Shown here piece after piece: positions 43,905 to 52,359 of a stretch of 64,000 bases of DNA. Origin of the DNA: CAG-873 sp910578365. Its GTDB lineage: Bacteria; Bacteroidota; Bacteroidia; Bacteroidales; Muribaculaceae. Numbering within the stretch: the first letter of the stretch is position 1; each line of letters starts with the position of its first letter. The stretch is taken from assembly GCA_951635545.1 (NCBI GenBank), contig OX620685.1:2852001-2916000 (forward strand), in the 5' to 3' direction. The translations under genes and the position numbers were made by a program. The notes beneath the pieces are model-generated. The model saw nothing but the letters and a program-made list of their open reading frames with translations, had not been told where the DNA came from and searched no databases.

Positions 43905-44813
43905 TTAATCCGTCAGTAGGGCTGCTTCGCGGTTCATCAGCGGCTTGACTACGCTGTAAGGCAGCACACAGGCGGGCATGCCGTAGGCGTAGGGCGCGAT
44001 TTCGTACTGCTGATATATGAATATCAGGCCTTTGTCGGAGAACAGCGGCGGAGTGGCAGGCAGCTCCAGCTTGGCCGGATTGATAAGCAGAATGTCGGAG
44101 AGGGTGGCACCCTCCTCGCAGTCTTCCTTGAAATACTGTTGCCACAGGGCCTCGCGGACAAGGTTGGTGAGTTCGGCTTTTTTGTCGGGCAGGAATATAT
44201 TGCCGGCGGTTAGCATCTGTCCGGTATTGGCATCGAAACTTTGGCCGCTGCCAAGCGAACCGCCATGAGCTCCGCCCAGATATACGTAGCTGTTGAAATA
44301 ATATGTCAGCAGCTTGTCGGTCCGGTACGAAGGTCCGAAGCTGTTGCTGAATTCGTACTTGATGCTGAAATCTTCTTTGACAAAGTCTTTGAAATCGCTG
44401 CGGGCGCTTTCGAGCATTGCTTTGCCGCAGGCGGCTGCCAGGCGGCTGCCCGAAGCCAGGTCGGCGGCAGAGGGTTTGAACATCCGGTCGCTGCTGTTCT
44501 GCACGCTGCGGCTGAGCTGGTCGCCCAGCCATGCGCGCACACTGTCGACCAGCGGTGTTATGCCGGCCACCGGATATTGTCCTGCTACTTCTGCCTTTGC
44601 CAGGCAATTGCCCATGCGCAGCGTGTCGGCCCAGTGTACCGAGTCGGTTTCAATACGTGGAGCCTGCGAAGGTTCAGTGTCGTTGCATGTCGCGTGTACG
44701 CATGCAGTTGTATCGGCATTTGTGCCGGTGTTGCCCGAGGCCGAACCGGCGCATGCTGTGAATGAGATGGCTGCCGCCACTGCGGTTGCCACAATAATAT
44801 CGTTCTTTTTCAT
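43905..44813 (-). CDS. DUF3298 (RsiV-like C-domain) lipoprotein
   Basis: 302 residues with a lipoprotein signal (MKKNDIIVATAVAAAISFTA then CAGSASG). The C-terminal half carries the DUF3298 pattern: YFNSYVYLGGAHGGSLGSGQ (about 175-194), LFSDKGLIFIYQQYEIAPYA (about 255-274). In Firmicutes the same fold in RsiV binds lysozyme; in Bacteroidota lipoproteins of this type are uncharacterised. It stands alone next to the accessory block. A minus-strand TATCTTTG box (44825-44818) almost touches the start, suggesting a very short leader. Confidence 0.82.
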   Translation of the reverse strand: MKKNDIIVATAVAAAISFTACAGSASGNTGTNADTTACVHATCNDTEPSQAPRIETDSVHWADTLRMGNCLAKAEVAGQYPVAGITPLVDSVRAWLGDQLSRSVQNSSDRMFKPSAADLASGSRLAAACGKAMLESARSDFKDFVKEDFSIKYEFSNSFGPSYRTDKLLTYYFNSYVYLGGAHGGSLGSGQSFDANTGQMLTAGNIFLPDKKAELTNLVREALWQQYFKEDCEEGATLSDILLINPAKLELPATPPLFSDKGLIFIYQQYEIAPYAYGMPACVLPYSVVKPLMNREAALLTD

Positions 44814-44825
44814 TTCGCAAAGATA

Positions 44826-45130
44826 CGAAAATTTACTAATTTTTTCTTATTTGGGCAAATTGTCTGATTCTCAGAGGGGTTTGAGAGGGCGTGGGTACTA
44901 ATCATGTCGTACATTTGTACGGTTAAATGTTTTTGAATAATTTCAACTTCAAATTTCAGGATATTCAAGCATGGAATAAGGCAGATGTCATGTTGGTTGA
45001 CTCCATTAAGTACGATAGGTCCCCATGCTTTTACATCTAAAGACTGGATAGTTCGTTGGGGCGGTGAAACCGACCCCGTGTTTGCGACGAGAGTGCAAAA
45101 GATGTAGTTCCTGACAAAAGATTTGATAAT
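44826..45130 (+). other. Non-coding left end of the IS110 element with candidate bridge-RNA region
   Basis: About 300 bp without a gene. In IS110-type elements the non-coding stretch 5' of the transposase encodes the structured bridge RNA that chooses target and donor. Here it includes a strong hairpin, GGGGCGGT (45058-45065) with ACCGACCCC (45069-45077), just before the transposase. The exact left border of the element, and its core dinucleotide, cannot be placed from this sequence alone. The palindrome GTACATTTGTAC lies near 44910. Confidence 0.5.
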
Positions 45131-46108
45131 ATGACATACATAGGCATCGACATCAGCAAAGCGACTTTTGTAGCAGCCTTCCTTCACGGGAAAAGCTACC
45201 GTACCGAGACCTTCCCAAATGATGCTAAAGGCATCCGCAGGTTCATCTCGAAGCTTGACCCTGCCATCCACCACTGCGTGATGGAGGCGACAGGCAACTA
45301 CTGTTTCCTCCTTCTTTATCTTCTTGACAAGTCGGGCATCCGGGCAAGCCTCATCAATCCGAAGAAGATTAAGAACTATGCCCGCGTGATGATGTCCGTA
45401 ACCAAGACGGATTCCAAAGACGCTTGTCTCATTGCCGATTTCGGGGAGAGGTTCAAGCCTGAACCCTATAAGTTCCCATCAGAACAGATAATGATTCTGA
45501 AGCAGAAGAAAACAGTCCTGCGTCAGCTCCAGAAGCAACTGACAGCGACAAAGAATCTATTCTCATCTCTTGAACCTCTGCCGGTTAAGGACAAGAAATG
45601 TCTGACCTCACTGAAGCAGACCGTAACTTTCCTTGAAAAGCAGATCAAGTACATGCAGCAGGAAATGGAAGCGGTCGTGACCGATGTGTTTGACAGGCAG
45701 CTGAAACTTCTTACCTCAATAAAAGGTATCGGAGTTACGCTTGCCACAGCACTGATTATAGCTACCGGAGGCTTTACCTACTTCGACAATGCCAAGCAGT
45801 TGTCCCGCTTTATCGGTATCTGTCCAACAATAGAACAGTCCGGCACGAGCATAAACATCCGGGGACATATCAACCGTAACGGTGATGAGACTCTGCGTTC
45901 AATGCTTTATGTGGCGGCATGGTCAGCAAGTCAGCACAACAAGGCGTGCAAGGAATGCTACCAACGATTACGAGGCAATGGAAAATCCGGCAAGGTTGCC
46001 ATGATTGCCGTAGCAAACAAACTCGTCAGACAGGCTTTTGCTGTTGTGACATCCAATAATTCATATATCGACGGTTTCGTCTCTACGAAACCTGATACCA
46101 CCGTCTGA
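45131..46108 (+). CDS. IS110-family transposase (RuvC-like DEDD plus serine)
   Basis: 325 residues. N-terminal RuvC-like domain: GIDISKATFVAAFLHGK (Asp 7), MEATGNYCF (Glu about 57), TKTDSKDACLIADF (paired Asp about 97-106). A coiled-coil stretch (about 120-180) links to the C-terminal Tnp domain, with a helix-hairpin-helix LTSIKGIGVTLATALI (about 195) and the catalytic serine region EQSGTSINIRGHINRNGD (about 237-254). Such enzymes work with a bridge RNA and leave no inverted repeats. It is full length. Downstream, GGGGGCGG/CCGCCCCC (46150-46171) forms a hairpin. Confidence 0.9.
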   Translation: MTYIGIDISKATFVAAFLHGKSYRTETFPNDAKGIRRFISKLDPAIHHCVMEATGNYCFLLLYLLDKSGIRASLINPKKIKNYARVMMSVTKTDSKDACLIADFGERFKPEPYKFPSEQIMILKQKKTVLRQLQKQLTATKNLFSSLEPLPVKDKKCLTSLKQTVTFLEKQIKYMQQEMEAVVTDVFDRQLKLLTSIKGIGVTLATALIIATGGFTYFDNAKQLSRFIGICPTIEQSGTSINIRGHINRNGDETLRSMLYVAAWSASQHNKACKECYQRLRGNGKSGKVAMIAVANKLVRQAFAVVTSNNSYIDGFVSTKPDTTV

Positions 46109-46225
46109 ACACTTCCTCTCTCCTTCTGGCGAGGGGATGCCCCAGCGGCGGGGGCGGCCTAAACCGCCCCCAAGAGCGGACGGAGGCATGACTATTCTCA
46201 AATAATCTAAGGTGGATGTAATTTT

Positions 46226-46477
46226 TGCCTCATTTTATTTGGATTTTAATATAGTTCGTACTTTTGTGGAAGTTGGCGGAAAGCCGAGGAAGTCAGATTT
46301 GATATTTTTGACTTCCGTTAATGACTTTTAACTGCCGCAATTTGCCTGTTTTTACCTCTGCCAACTCAGAAAAGTACACCTTCTCGCAGCCCCATAACCA
46401 GAAATATTTATGAAGTAGCCGTAACTCCAAATCGTAATTTTGCGCACAAAAATACTCATAATTTTTGGAATGAGGCA
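46226..46477. repeat. Nested inverted-repeat element
   Basis: About 250 bp with three levels of pairing: TGCCTCATT (46226-46234) with AATGAGGCA (46469-46477); GTACTTTT...GTTGGC (46258-46277) with GCCAAC...AAAAGTAC (46360-46377); and GGAAGTC (46288-46294) with GACTTCC (46310-46316). No convincing protein is encoded. It could be a non-autonomous element or a structured RNA. It lies directly before the MITE at 46507. Confidence 0.5.
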
Positions 46478-46506
46478 ATCTCAGACGAATAAATCTGATA
46501 TACGCT

Positions 46507-46684
46507 CACGGCTCTTTCATTTAAAAATGCTTGGAATTTTCAAAGTGCATGACTTATAGTTAGTTAAAAGCCATTAACCCTTTTATCCAAAATGAGATTA
46601 ATACAGCCATTGCGAAACTGCTACATATAACTACTTGATTAACAGTGGCGCATTGTAGCATCAAAGTTAAATGAAAGAGCCGTG
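46507..46684. mobile_element. 178-bp MITE, copy 1
   Basis: Terminal inverted repeats CACGGCTCTTTCATTTA (46507-46523) and its complement (46668-46684), flanked by the 9-bp direct repeat ATATACGCT (46498-46506 and 46685-46693). No coding capacity. The same sequence, inverted and with about one difference, lies at 60329-60506. The length of the duplication fits mobilisation by an IS4-type or similar transposase. Confidence 0.9.
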
Positions 46685-46694
46685 ATATACGCTC

Positions 46695-47165
46695 GATGCC
46701 GGACATCGAATAGCAGTGTCGCCGTAAGATGTGTAACCGGAGACGGTTATCCACATCTTACGACTGAACACGGCCATTCCATGCCCCGCAGTGGTTTTCA
46801 ATCCACGGGGATAAAGACCGTCATTTGCCCTGCGCTTTCGCTGCTCTACGGCTTGAACAAATGCCTGACATTATCCTGTTCCGGGATTGCACTGTCCTTT
46901 CTTTTTATCACAATCTGATAGTTGTCCTTGACAGGACGGTTCCGAATTTCTATATTGCCTCACTGCGATGCTGGACATCGAATAGCCGTGTCGCCGAAAG
47001 ATGTGCAACCGGGGACGGTTGTCCGCATCTTACGACTGAACACGGCCATTCCGTGTTCCGCGGGGACTCAATCCACGGGGATAAAGACCGTCATTTGTCC
47101 TGCGCCTGCGCTGCCCTCCGGCTTGAACTAATGCCGGACATTATCCTGTTCCGGGATTGCGCTGC
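46695..47165. repeat. Two tandem copies of a structured ~200-nt repeat, 272-bp period
   Basis: Copy 1 about 46695-46895, copy 2 about 46967-47165, roughly 90% alike. Each has a long stem: 46723-46739 with 46744-46762 and 46995-47011 with 47016-47034. The differences preserve pairing: T-A in copy 1 (46734/46749) is C-G in copy 2 (47006/47021), and CACATCTT changes to CGCATCTT, leaving a G-T pair. A second hairpin-like part follows (CCCCGCAGTGG...CCACGGGG in copy 1). No gene is seen. They lie 5' of the conjugative-element genes. Confidence 0.7.
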
Positions 47166-47337
47166 CATCTCTTTTACTTTCTTTTTCCTTACTGCCATTT
47201 TCTTGTTTCCCCGATTATCATTATGATGCCGTTCAGCAAAGTACGGCATTTTGGATTTCAATGTTGTCCTGTGGCTTTCCTGAATATCGGGGAGGCCATT
47301 TTCATCTGATGCGTACCTGAGCCTTGTGGGTCAGTTG

Positions 47338-47479
47338 GAGTTGCTTGACAAAATAAACGTGTGTCAAAGGGACATTCGCGTCGATCCGGAAAAATCTCCA
47401 CTCTGCGAGTAGTATTTTTCCGCGTTGCCGTGAACATCCCTTCTTTTGTGCCACACGCCTTTCAGGTGTCAAGCAACTC
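47338..47479 (+). other. 142-nt nested hairpin, candidate structured RNA or leader
   Basis: Four collinear complementary pairs: GAGTTGCTTGACA (47338-47350) with 47467-47479 (13 bp), CGTGTG (47358-47363) with CACACG (47452-47457), GGGA (47369-47372) with TCCC (47437-47440), and CGGAAAAAT (47387-47395) with ATTTTTCCG (47414-47422). It ends about 50 bp before the small membrane-protein gene, so it may be its leader, or a fragment of a mobile RNA element. Frames across it on either strand have no clear protein family. Confidence 0.55.
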
Positions 47480-47531
47480 AAACAACCACACTGTCTTTGG
47501 ACGCATGAGGTTAAAAAAAGCCCCCACCGAT

Positions 47532-47765
47532 ATGAAAGCCACAGAACAACATATAAATAGGTCAAGGCAAGCTCGCCAATCCTCCTATCATTACCGCATA
47601 AGCAAGGCGGTTGCAAAGGTGGCGAAAGTGATACTGATTATCATCGGAGCTATCGTTGGACTGACTATCGGTTGGCTGATTAAAAGAATATTCCGAGGCA
47701 TCGGATGGATAATCTCAATCCTCTCCGCATTAGGGATAATCTATTGGATAATGACTACACTCTAA
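47532..47765 (+). CDS. Small membrane protein of a conjugative-element remnant
   Basis: 77 residues from ATG at 47532 (MKATEQHINRSRQARQSSYH); an in-frame ATG at 47505 is possible. A basic N-terminus is followed by two hydrophobic stretches (about 31-47 VILIIIGAIVGLTIGWL and 57-74 IISILSALGIIYWIMTTL). No family is recognised. It is 13 bp before the pcfK-like gene in the same direction, and probably part of the same transcript. Confidence 0.6.
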   Translation: MKATEQHINRSRQARQSSYHYRISKAVAKVAKVILIIIGAIVGLTIGWLIKRIFRGIGWIISILSALGIIYWIMTTL

Positions 47766-47778
47766 AATATTTACGACT

Positions 47779-48213
47779 ATGGCAAGCAACGCGATGAAAG
47801 GAACTCAATCGTTTCAAGACACAATCAAGGCTTATCTTGAAACTATGGCGGAGAATGACGCTTTGTTCGCAGTCAAATACGCCAATCCGTCAAAGTCAGT
47901 ATCCGACTGCTGTACTTTCATCATCAACCAAGTGCAGAAAAGCGGTTGCAACGGCTTCGCAGACGAAGAAATCTTCGGAATGGCTGTCCACTACTATGAA
48001 GAAAACGAGATAGAGGTTGGCAAGCCTATCAACTGCCAGGTGGTGGTGAACCATACGATAGAACTCACCGAGGAAGAAAAGGAACAGGCACGGCAGGACG
48101 CTATCAACCGACTGCGTGATGAAGAAATGGCAAAAATGCGCAGACCCACGCAATTCAAGAAAGCCACCGAGAAGAAACCACAAGTTGAACAACCCAGTCT
48201 ATTCGACTTCTAA
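47779..48213 (+). CDS. PcfK-like protein
   Basis: 144 residues. The pattern FQDTIKAYLETMAENDALFA, then SVSDCCTFIINQVQKSGCNG and GMAVHYYEENEIEVG, matches PcfK, a small protein encoded in conjugative plasmids and integrative elements, next to PcfJ. The C-terminus is charged and ends in QPSLFDF. Function is not established. Together with the next gene it marks a remnant of a Bacteroidota conjugative element; no relaxase, mobilisation or integrase gene is nearby. Confidence 0.82.
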   Translation: MASNAMKGTQSFQDTIKAYLETMAENDALFAVKYANPSKSVSDCCTFIINQVQKSGCNGFADEEIFGMAVHYYEENEIEVGKPINCQVVVNHTIELTEEEKEQARQDAINRLRDEEMAKMRRPTQFKKATEKKPQVEQPSLFDF

Positions 48214-48225
48214 AACATTACGGCT

Positions 48226-49536
48226 ATGAAACCCAAGACAGCATTACAGAAGCAAGTGGCGAAGCTATCCGCCACACTACACCCCATAACCCCAACACAA
48301 AAGCAGTGGGCATATCGCAACTGCGTTGAGCATTTCGCTTACCGAACCAAGAGCGGAATACTGACCTGCTCCGACTGTGGACACGTTTGGAAGGGAGAGA
48401 AAGACAACCTTTGCGACACTATCGCAGGTTGCAAATGCCCTCACTGCGGTGCTGAACTGAAAGTGAAGGACACACGCAAACGCACCCATAAGGAAACCGC
48501 ATATTTCAGCGTCATAACAGCACACAAGGGTTTTCAAGTAATCCGTGTGTCGCAGATAACGAGCGAAAGCCGTAAGAGGGAGGTCAGACAACTCTATTGT
48601 CAGGAGGTCGTGCAAAGGTGGATTTCTCCCGCCGGAAAAGTTACCGATATGGCTCTGCTCCGTGGATTTACCTTCCATTACTGCGACTGCTGGTCTTATT
48701 GGAGCGACATGGAGATACGCCCGCACAACCCACTGTATGATGATGTTGTCGCATGGAGTGAGGTCTATCCGAGAATTAAGGTAATATCCCAACTCAAACG
48801 CAACGGCTTCAAGGGTGATTTCTACGGATTATCCCCCGTCCGACTTTTCAAGGCTCTCCTTGCCGACCCAAGAATTGAGACGCTGATGAAAGCCGGAGAG
48901 ATTGAGGAAATGAAATACTTTCTCTCCAATCCCTGCAATGCGGATGAATTGTGGGCATCATATCTCATCGCCAAGCGCCACCACTACCATATCAACAATA
49001 TCGGAATGTGGTGCGACTACCTGCAAATGCTGAAGAACCTCGGTCAAGACCTGCGCAATCCCAAGAACATCTGCCCCGAAGATTTCATAGAGGCGCACGA
49101 CGGATTGAGCCGAAAGATAGAGGACAGACGCAGAAGGGAACGTGAGGACGCCGAGCGCAGGAGAGCCGAGGAAAGACTGCTCCGTGAAAAGGAGAACGAA
49201 GAAGAATTCAAGGCTCTCAAATCCAAATTCTTCGGTCTGGTAATCTCCGACAATGAAATATCGGTTAAGGTACTTGAAAGCATAGAGGAATACTGTCAGG
49301 AGGGTAACACACAGCACATCTGCGTATTCTCATCATCCTACTACCTTAAAAAGAACACGCTGGTGTTGTCGGCAAGGATTGGCGATACCATAATAGAAAC
49401 GGTAGAGGTTGACTTGCAGACCCTCAAAGTGGTGCAATGCCACGGCAAATATAACAAGGACACCGAGTACCACAAGCGCATCATCGACCTTGTGAACTCA
49501 AACGCCCGACTTATCAAGGAAAGAATGACCGCATAA
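48226..49536 (+). CDS. PcfJ-like protein
   Basis: 436 residues. An N-terminal zinc-ribbon is visible, CSDCGHVW (about 49-56) and CPHCGAEL (about 71-78). The middle matches PcfJ (FTFHYCDCWSYWSDMEIRPH, LKRNGFKGDFYGLSPVRLFK), and a highly charged coiled coil (about 300-340, RRREREDAERRRAEERLLRE) precedes the PcfJ C-terminal region. It may bind nucleic acid; the role in conjugation is not known. It follows pcfK by 12 bp. Confidence 0.85.
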   Translation: MKPKTALQKQVAKLSATLHPITPTQKQWAYRNCVEHFAYRTKSGILTCSDCGHVWKGEKDNLCDTIAGCKCPHCGAELKVKDTRKRTHKETAYFSVITAHKGFQVIRVSQITSESRKREVRQLYCQEVVQRWISPAGKVTDMALLRGFTFHYCDCWSYWSDMEIRPHNPLYDDVVAWSEVYPRIKVISQLKRNGFKGDFYGLSPVRLFKALLADPRIETLMKAGEIEEMKYFLSNPCNADELWASYLIAKRHHYHINNIGMWCDYLQMLKNLGQDLRNPKNICPEDFIEAHDGLSRKIEDRRRREREDAERRRAEERLLREKENEEEFKALKSKFFGLVISDNEISVKVLESIEEYCQEGNTQHICVFSSSYYLKKNTLVLSARIGDTIIETVEVDLQTLKVVQCHGKYNKDTEYHKRIIDLVNSNARLIKERMTA

Positions 49537-49587
49537 TGTTTAATCCGACCTGCGTCAGCAATGGCGCAGGTCATAAAACCCACCGAT

Positions 49588-49845
49588 ATGAACGTAATAA
49601 TTGAAAGTCTGATATTTGATTTTGACAACAAGGTGCGTGAAACAGTCCTTGAACTGATAAACCGCATAGTGCTTACTAAAGACGAAAAGGAATTGCGGGA
49701 AACAATCTCGGCATATGCCCTTCGTAGCGACCTTGACAGATACTTCGTCTATGGCTTCGGCAACAACCACTTTTGGGTAAAACAACGCAAGGTCAGCGAC
49801 CCTGAACAGACTTTTGAACAACGTATGATATTTGTAAAATTCTAA
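49588..49845 (+). CDS. Small hypothetical protein of the conjugative remnant
   Basis: 85 residues from ATG at 49588 (MNVIIESLIFDFDNKVRETV); in-frame codons upstream lie close to the pcfJ stop. Mostly helical and charged, with a terminal FVKF. I recognise no family. It lies 51 bp after pcfJ and 11 bp before the DUF3873 gene, in the same direction, so it is probably a real accessory gene of the element. Confidence 0.6.
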   Translation: MNVIIESLIFDFDNKVRETVLELINRIVLTKDEKELRETISAYALRSDLDRYFVYGFGNNHFWVKQRKVSDPEQTFEQRMIFVKF

Positions 49846-49856
49846 AACTTGAAGAT

Positions 49857-50069
49857 ATGGCAACCAAAATGACCGCCAACGGAGTAAGCTCTACCACCAC
49901 TCCCGGCACTGAACAATACGAGGTGTTTTACACCGGCTACCGCACACGGCGAAAGAAACACTATCAATACGATTACCGCCACACCAATGGAGAACTATTC
50001 TCCTGCGTGGCTGGTACACTCAAAGAGTGCAGACAACGCCGTGATAAATGGCTCAACAAGAAGAAATAA
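49857..50069 (+). CDS. DUF3873 family protein
   Basis: 70 residues. The pattern MTANGVSSTTTPGTEQYEVF, YQYDYRHTNGELFSCVAGTL and ECRQRRDKWL is typical of DUF3873, short proteins found in Bacteroides conjugative transposons. Function unknown. Last gene of the remnant, followed by a terminator-like hairpin. Confidence 0.8.
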   Translation: MATKMTANGVSSTTTPGTEQYEVFYTGYRTRRKKHYQYDYRHTNGELFSCVAGTLKECRQRRDKWLNKKK

Positions 50070-50092
50070 TTGACCTGCCATAGTCAATCAGC

Positions 50093-50129
50093 AAGGCGTG
50101 ACGACCTCGTGATGAAGTCTCCACGCCTT
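50093..50129 (+). terminator. Terminator-like hairpin after DUF3873
   Basis: AAGGCGTG (50093-50100) pairs with CACGCCTT (50122-50129), 21-nt loop, then ATTTCTCTC. It separates the plus-strand conjugative remnant from the minus-strand cluster. Confidence 0.6.
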
Positions 50130-50227
50130 ATTTCTCTCAAAATTTCGGCCGCCACAGGCGGCATTAGGGAGTGCTATATTCAGATATTCTGCGTCTAATA
50201 ATAGAGCGAAAGAAACTGTTATTATGC

Positions 50228-51166
50228 TTACTCATGGTTTACTTCGCTGATAAATGAAGTCACAACCTTATGATACTCAGCTTGCCGATGAAGATTGTTG
50301 ATATAATAAGGTGGAATAGAAGAATAACCGAATTTGGCACCGAGTATGGCACAGGCAATTGCTCCGTTTGTGTCGGCATCACCACCTTCATTGACAACTG
50401 ACAGCAGTCCATCTTCAAATGACTTCGAGTGCCAATAGCACCATAATGCCGCCGAAAGTGTACGCAGTGTGTACCCAATAGAATATGTCTCATCCAAATC
50501 AAGCATGGATATTTCAGAACTGTTATATGCGGCATCAACCCATTCGAGTATCCGCTCATCGTATCTTTGAGCGATATTCTTTATTTCATCATAGGATAAT
50601 TGTTTGTCATGCCATACAAGATTGTTGATGATTGAGGATGCGATAACACACGAACCCACGCAACGTGGGTCGTAATGCGTCAGCTTACATATTGCCTCAG
50701 CCTGTTCTATGACATTATTTTGAACGAGACCGACAACGGATGTTCTCATCAATGCGCCATTGGCTGCACTCTGCTGGCGAGACAGTTCCCACCATAGTTT
50801 GGAACACATCTCCGGTTGCTCGACATAGTCTGCCATGCACAGCACCTTATATGTGTGACACCCAATCCCCATAGGTGTGCCATTGAACCAATCTTTGAAA
50901 TTGGATGCAACGTGATGAAGATTGAAGGCACCGTTTTCAAAGCCATTCAGTATGCACAGCATCATATCTGTGTCATCAGTCCATGCGCCTTCAGCCCATC
51001 TACGTCGATGGGCATCTTGAATTATCTGGCTATAGGTTTTCAGTCCGTCAGGATAATTCTTAATTACCTCATCTTTGCTCATAAACTCGGAACCAAGTCC
51101 AAGCGCGTCTCCTATAGCCTGACCGTAAAGACAGCCCAACATTTTGTCTTTTATTAATTCCATCAT
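50228..51166 (-). CDS. ADP-ribosylglycohydrolase family protein
   Basis: 312 residues from ATG at 51166 (MMELIKDKMLGCLYGQAIGD), preferred since the first in-frame ATG (51199) would overlap the upstream gene. Motifs: GCLYGQAIGDALGLGSEF (about 10-27), the metal site WTDDTDMML (about 60-68) and NEGGDADTNGAIACAILGA (about 260-278). DraG/ARH-type enzymes remove ADP-ribose from proteins or nucleic acids, and can reverse toxins or act on phage-related ADP-ribosylation. It is the last gene of a minus-strand cluster with three unrecognised proteins, just beyond an IS4 element; an ADP-ribosyltransferase was not seen. Confidence 0.88.
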   Translation of the reverse strand: MMELIKDKMLGCLYGQAIGDALGLGSEFMSKDEVIKNYPDGLKTYSQIIQDAHRRRWAEGAWTDDTDMMLCILNGFENGAFNLHHVASNFKDWFNGTPMGIGCHTYKVLCMADYVEQPEMCSKLWWELSRQQSAANGALMRTSVVGLVQNNVIEQAEAICKLTHYDPRCVGSCVIASSIINNLVWHDKQLSYDEIKNIAQRYDERILEWVDAAYNSSEISMLDLDETYSIGYTLRTLSAALWCYWHSKSFEDGLLSVVNEGGDADTNGAIACAILGAKFGYSSIPPYYINNLHRQAEYHKVVTSFISEVNHE

Positions 51167-51186
51167 TTTGATATGTGCTAATAAGG

Positions 51187-52341
51187 TTAGAACGGACAAT
51201 CTATATCTTCATCAATAATAATTTGGTCAGAGTAGAAATGACCATTTGCAAATATATGTTTATCATCTTCGTCTTCGGTAATAATCATTTCAGTTCCAAG
51301 AATTGCCTCCAGCTTTTCTTTCTTTTTTCTGATGTCGGATGTTATAAGAAGTTTTTTGGCTTCGTGTCCGTCTTTTAATGACAGGAGACAATCAAGAAGC
51401 AAACAAAACTTTTGGAATGCATGTTTTCTGTATGTATTAATATAGACATTATTTTCGCCATAGAAATGCAAGGCTTTCCATGTCGTTAGTAAATCCATGA
51501 CAACATTCGCCGTCTTACAAAACTCCACATTTTCGTTATCATAATACTCTTTAACCTCAGAATTGTTTGATATAGACTCAAAAGAATATGACATATCCAT
51601 AAATTTATCCGGAGCATTAGCGGCAAAACTGGTTTTAGTTAGACCGAGACGGAATCTCATCTTATAGTTTATGTCATCGGAATATTCAAGATAAATTACC
51701 GCATGATTCTCAGCGCGAGTTAGGATGAAGTTCTCGGGCTTAACGCCTTTCCATCTGTCATTCCCGGCTTCATACTGTAGTTTCACAAGAATCAAGCGAA
51801 GGTCATTGTATGTGGTATAGAATTGCCATATTGGCTCATCTGACAAGAACCATTCAATTGGCTTTATGTTACTGGACACTGTATCAAGAAGAAAAGACAT
51901 CAATTTAGATCCATCCTTTGGTTCACAGTTTATTTCCAGACCTTTGTCACAATTACAAAGCGACGCTTCAAACCCCTCACGCCACAGTTCAAGCATAAGC
52001 CATTCGGCATAAGAACGATAAAACATCACAGGTTCATCGAAAACACCTTCATGCTCATACTCGCAATGTATTTCTTCTCCACAGGCACAATTAGTTTGAC
52101 CTACCAACCTTAAGCGATGGGTATGGGCATTTTTGTCTGTCAAGCGAATCTCAATGGTAGCTACTGCGGTATAGGTGTTGTATTCCAAAGAAATGTCATT
52201 GGCGTTGATGGGCTGCCATACACGAGCCTCAATATTTGTTCTCAGCAAAGAGTATATATCCTCGAATTGCTTGATGTAGTCCGGGGCATCTTTTGGTATA
52301 TGATGCTGAATGAAAATAGGCGAATTGGGATCTGGTGTCAT
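51187..52341 (-). CDS. Unrecognised cytoplasmic protein of the ARH cluster
   Basis: 384 residues, no signal peptide or membrane segment. Features: TNCACGEEIHC near residue 85 and SLCNCDKGLEINC near 127, pairs of Cys that could hold a metal; the middle has YSDDINYKMRFRLGL; the C-terminus is acidic (ITEDEDDKH). I can assign no family. AT-rich relative to the core genes, so probably transferred. It is 20 bp upstream of the ADP-ribosylglycohydrolase and 18 bp downstream of the next gene, implying one operon. Confidence 0.6.
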   Translation of the reverse strand: MTPDPNSPIFIQHHIPKDAPDYIKQFEDIYSLLRTNIEARVWQPINANDISLEYNTYTAVATIEIRLTDKNAHTHRLRLVGQTNCACGEEIHCEYEHEGVFDEPVMFYRSYAEWLMLELWREGFEASLCNCDKGLEINCEPKDGSKLMSFLLDTVSSNIKPIEWFLSDEPIWQFYTTYNDLRLILVKLQYEAGNDRWKGVKPENFILTRAENHAVIYLEYSDDINYKMRFRLGLTKTSFAANAPDKFMDMSYSFESISNNSEVKEYYDNENVEFCKTANVVMDLLTTWKALHFYGENNVYINTYRKHAFQKFCLLLDCLLSLKDGHEAKKLLITSDIRKKKEKLEAILGTEMIITEDEDDKHIFANGHFYSDQIIIDEDIDCPF

Positions 52342-52359
52342 AGTCTTATATCAGCCAGA

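Noticed and set aside
44814..45130. tRNA or attachment site at the left border of the accessory block
   Set aside because: No cloverleaf, no GGTTCGA-type T-arm, and no repeat of this sequence was found at the right border near 62042.
46293..46478. 61-codon minus-strand frame
   Set aside because: It overlaps the nested inverted-repeat element; no start context and unlikely composition. I cannot support it as a gene.
46695..47165. CRISPR array
   Set aside because: Only two copies, about 200 nt long and 272 bp apart; not the short-repeat, regular-spacer pattern. No cas genes nearby.
47302..47616. Minus-strand 104-codon frame across the four-tier hairpin
   Set aside because: Cys- and Arg-rich, without recognisable family; the collinear base-pairing explains the region better, though a decayed gene fragment is not excluded.
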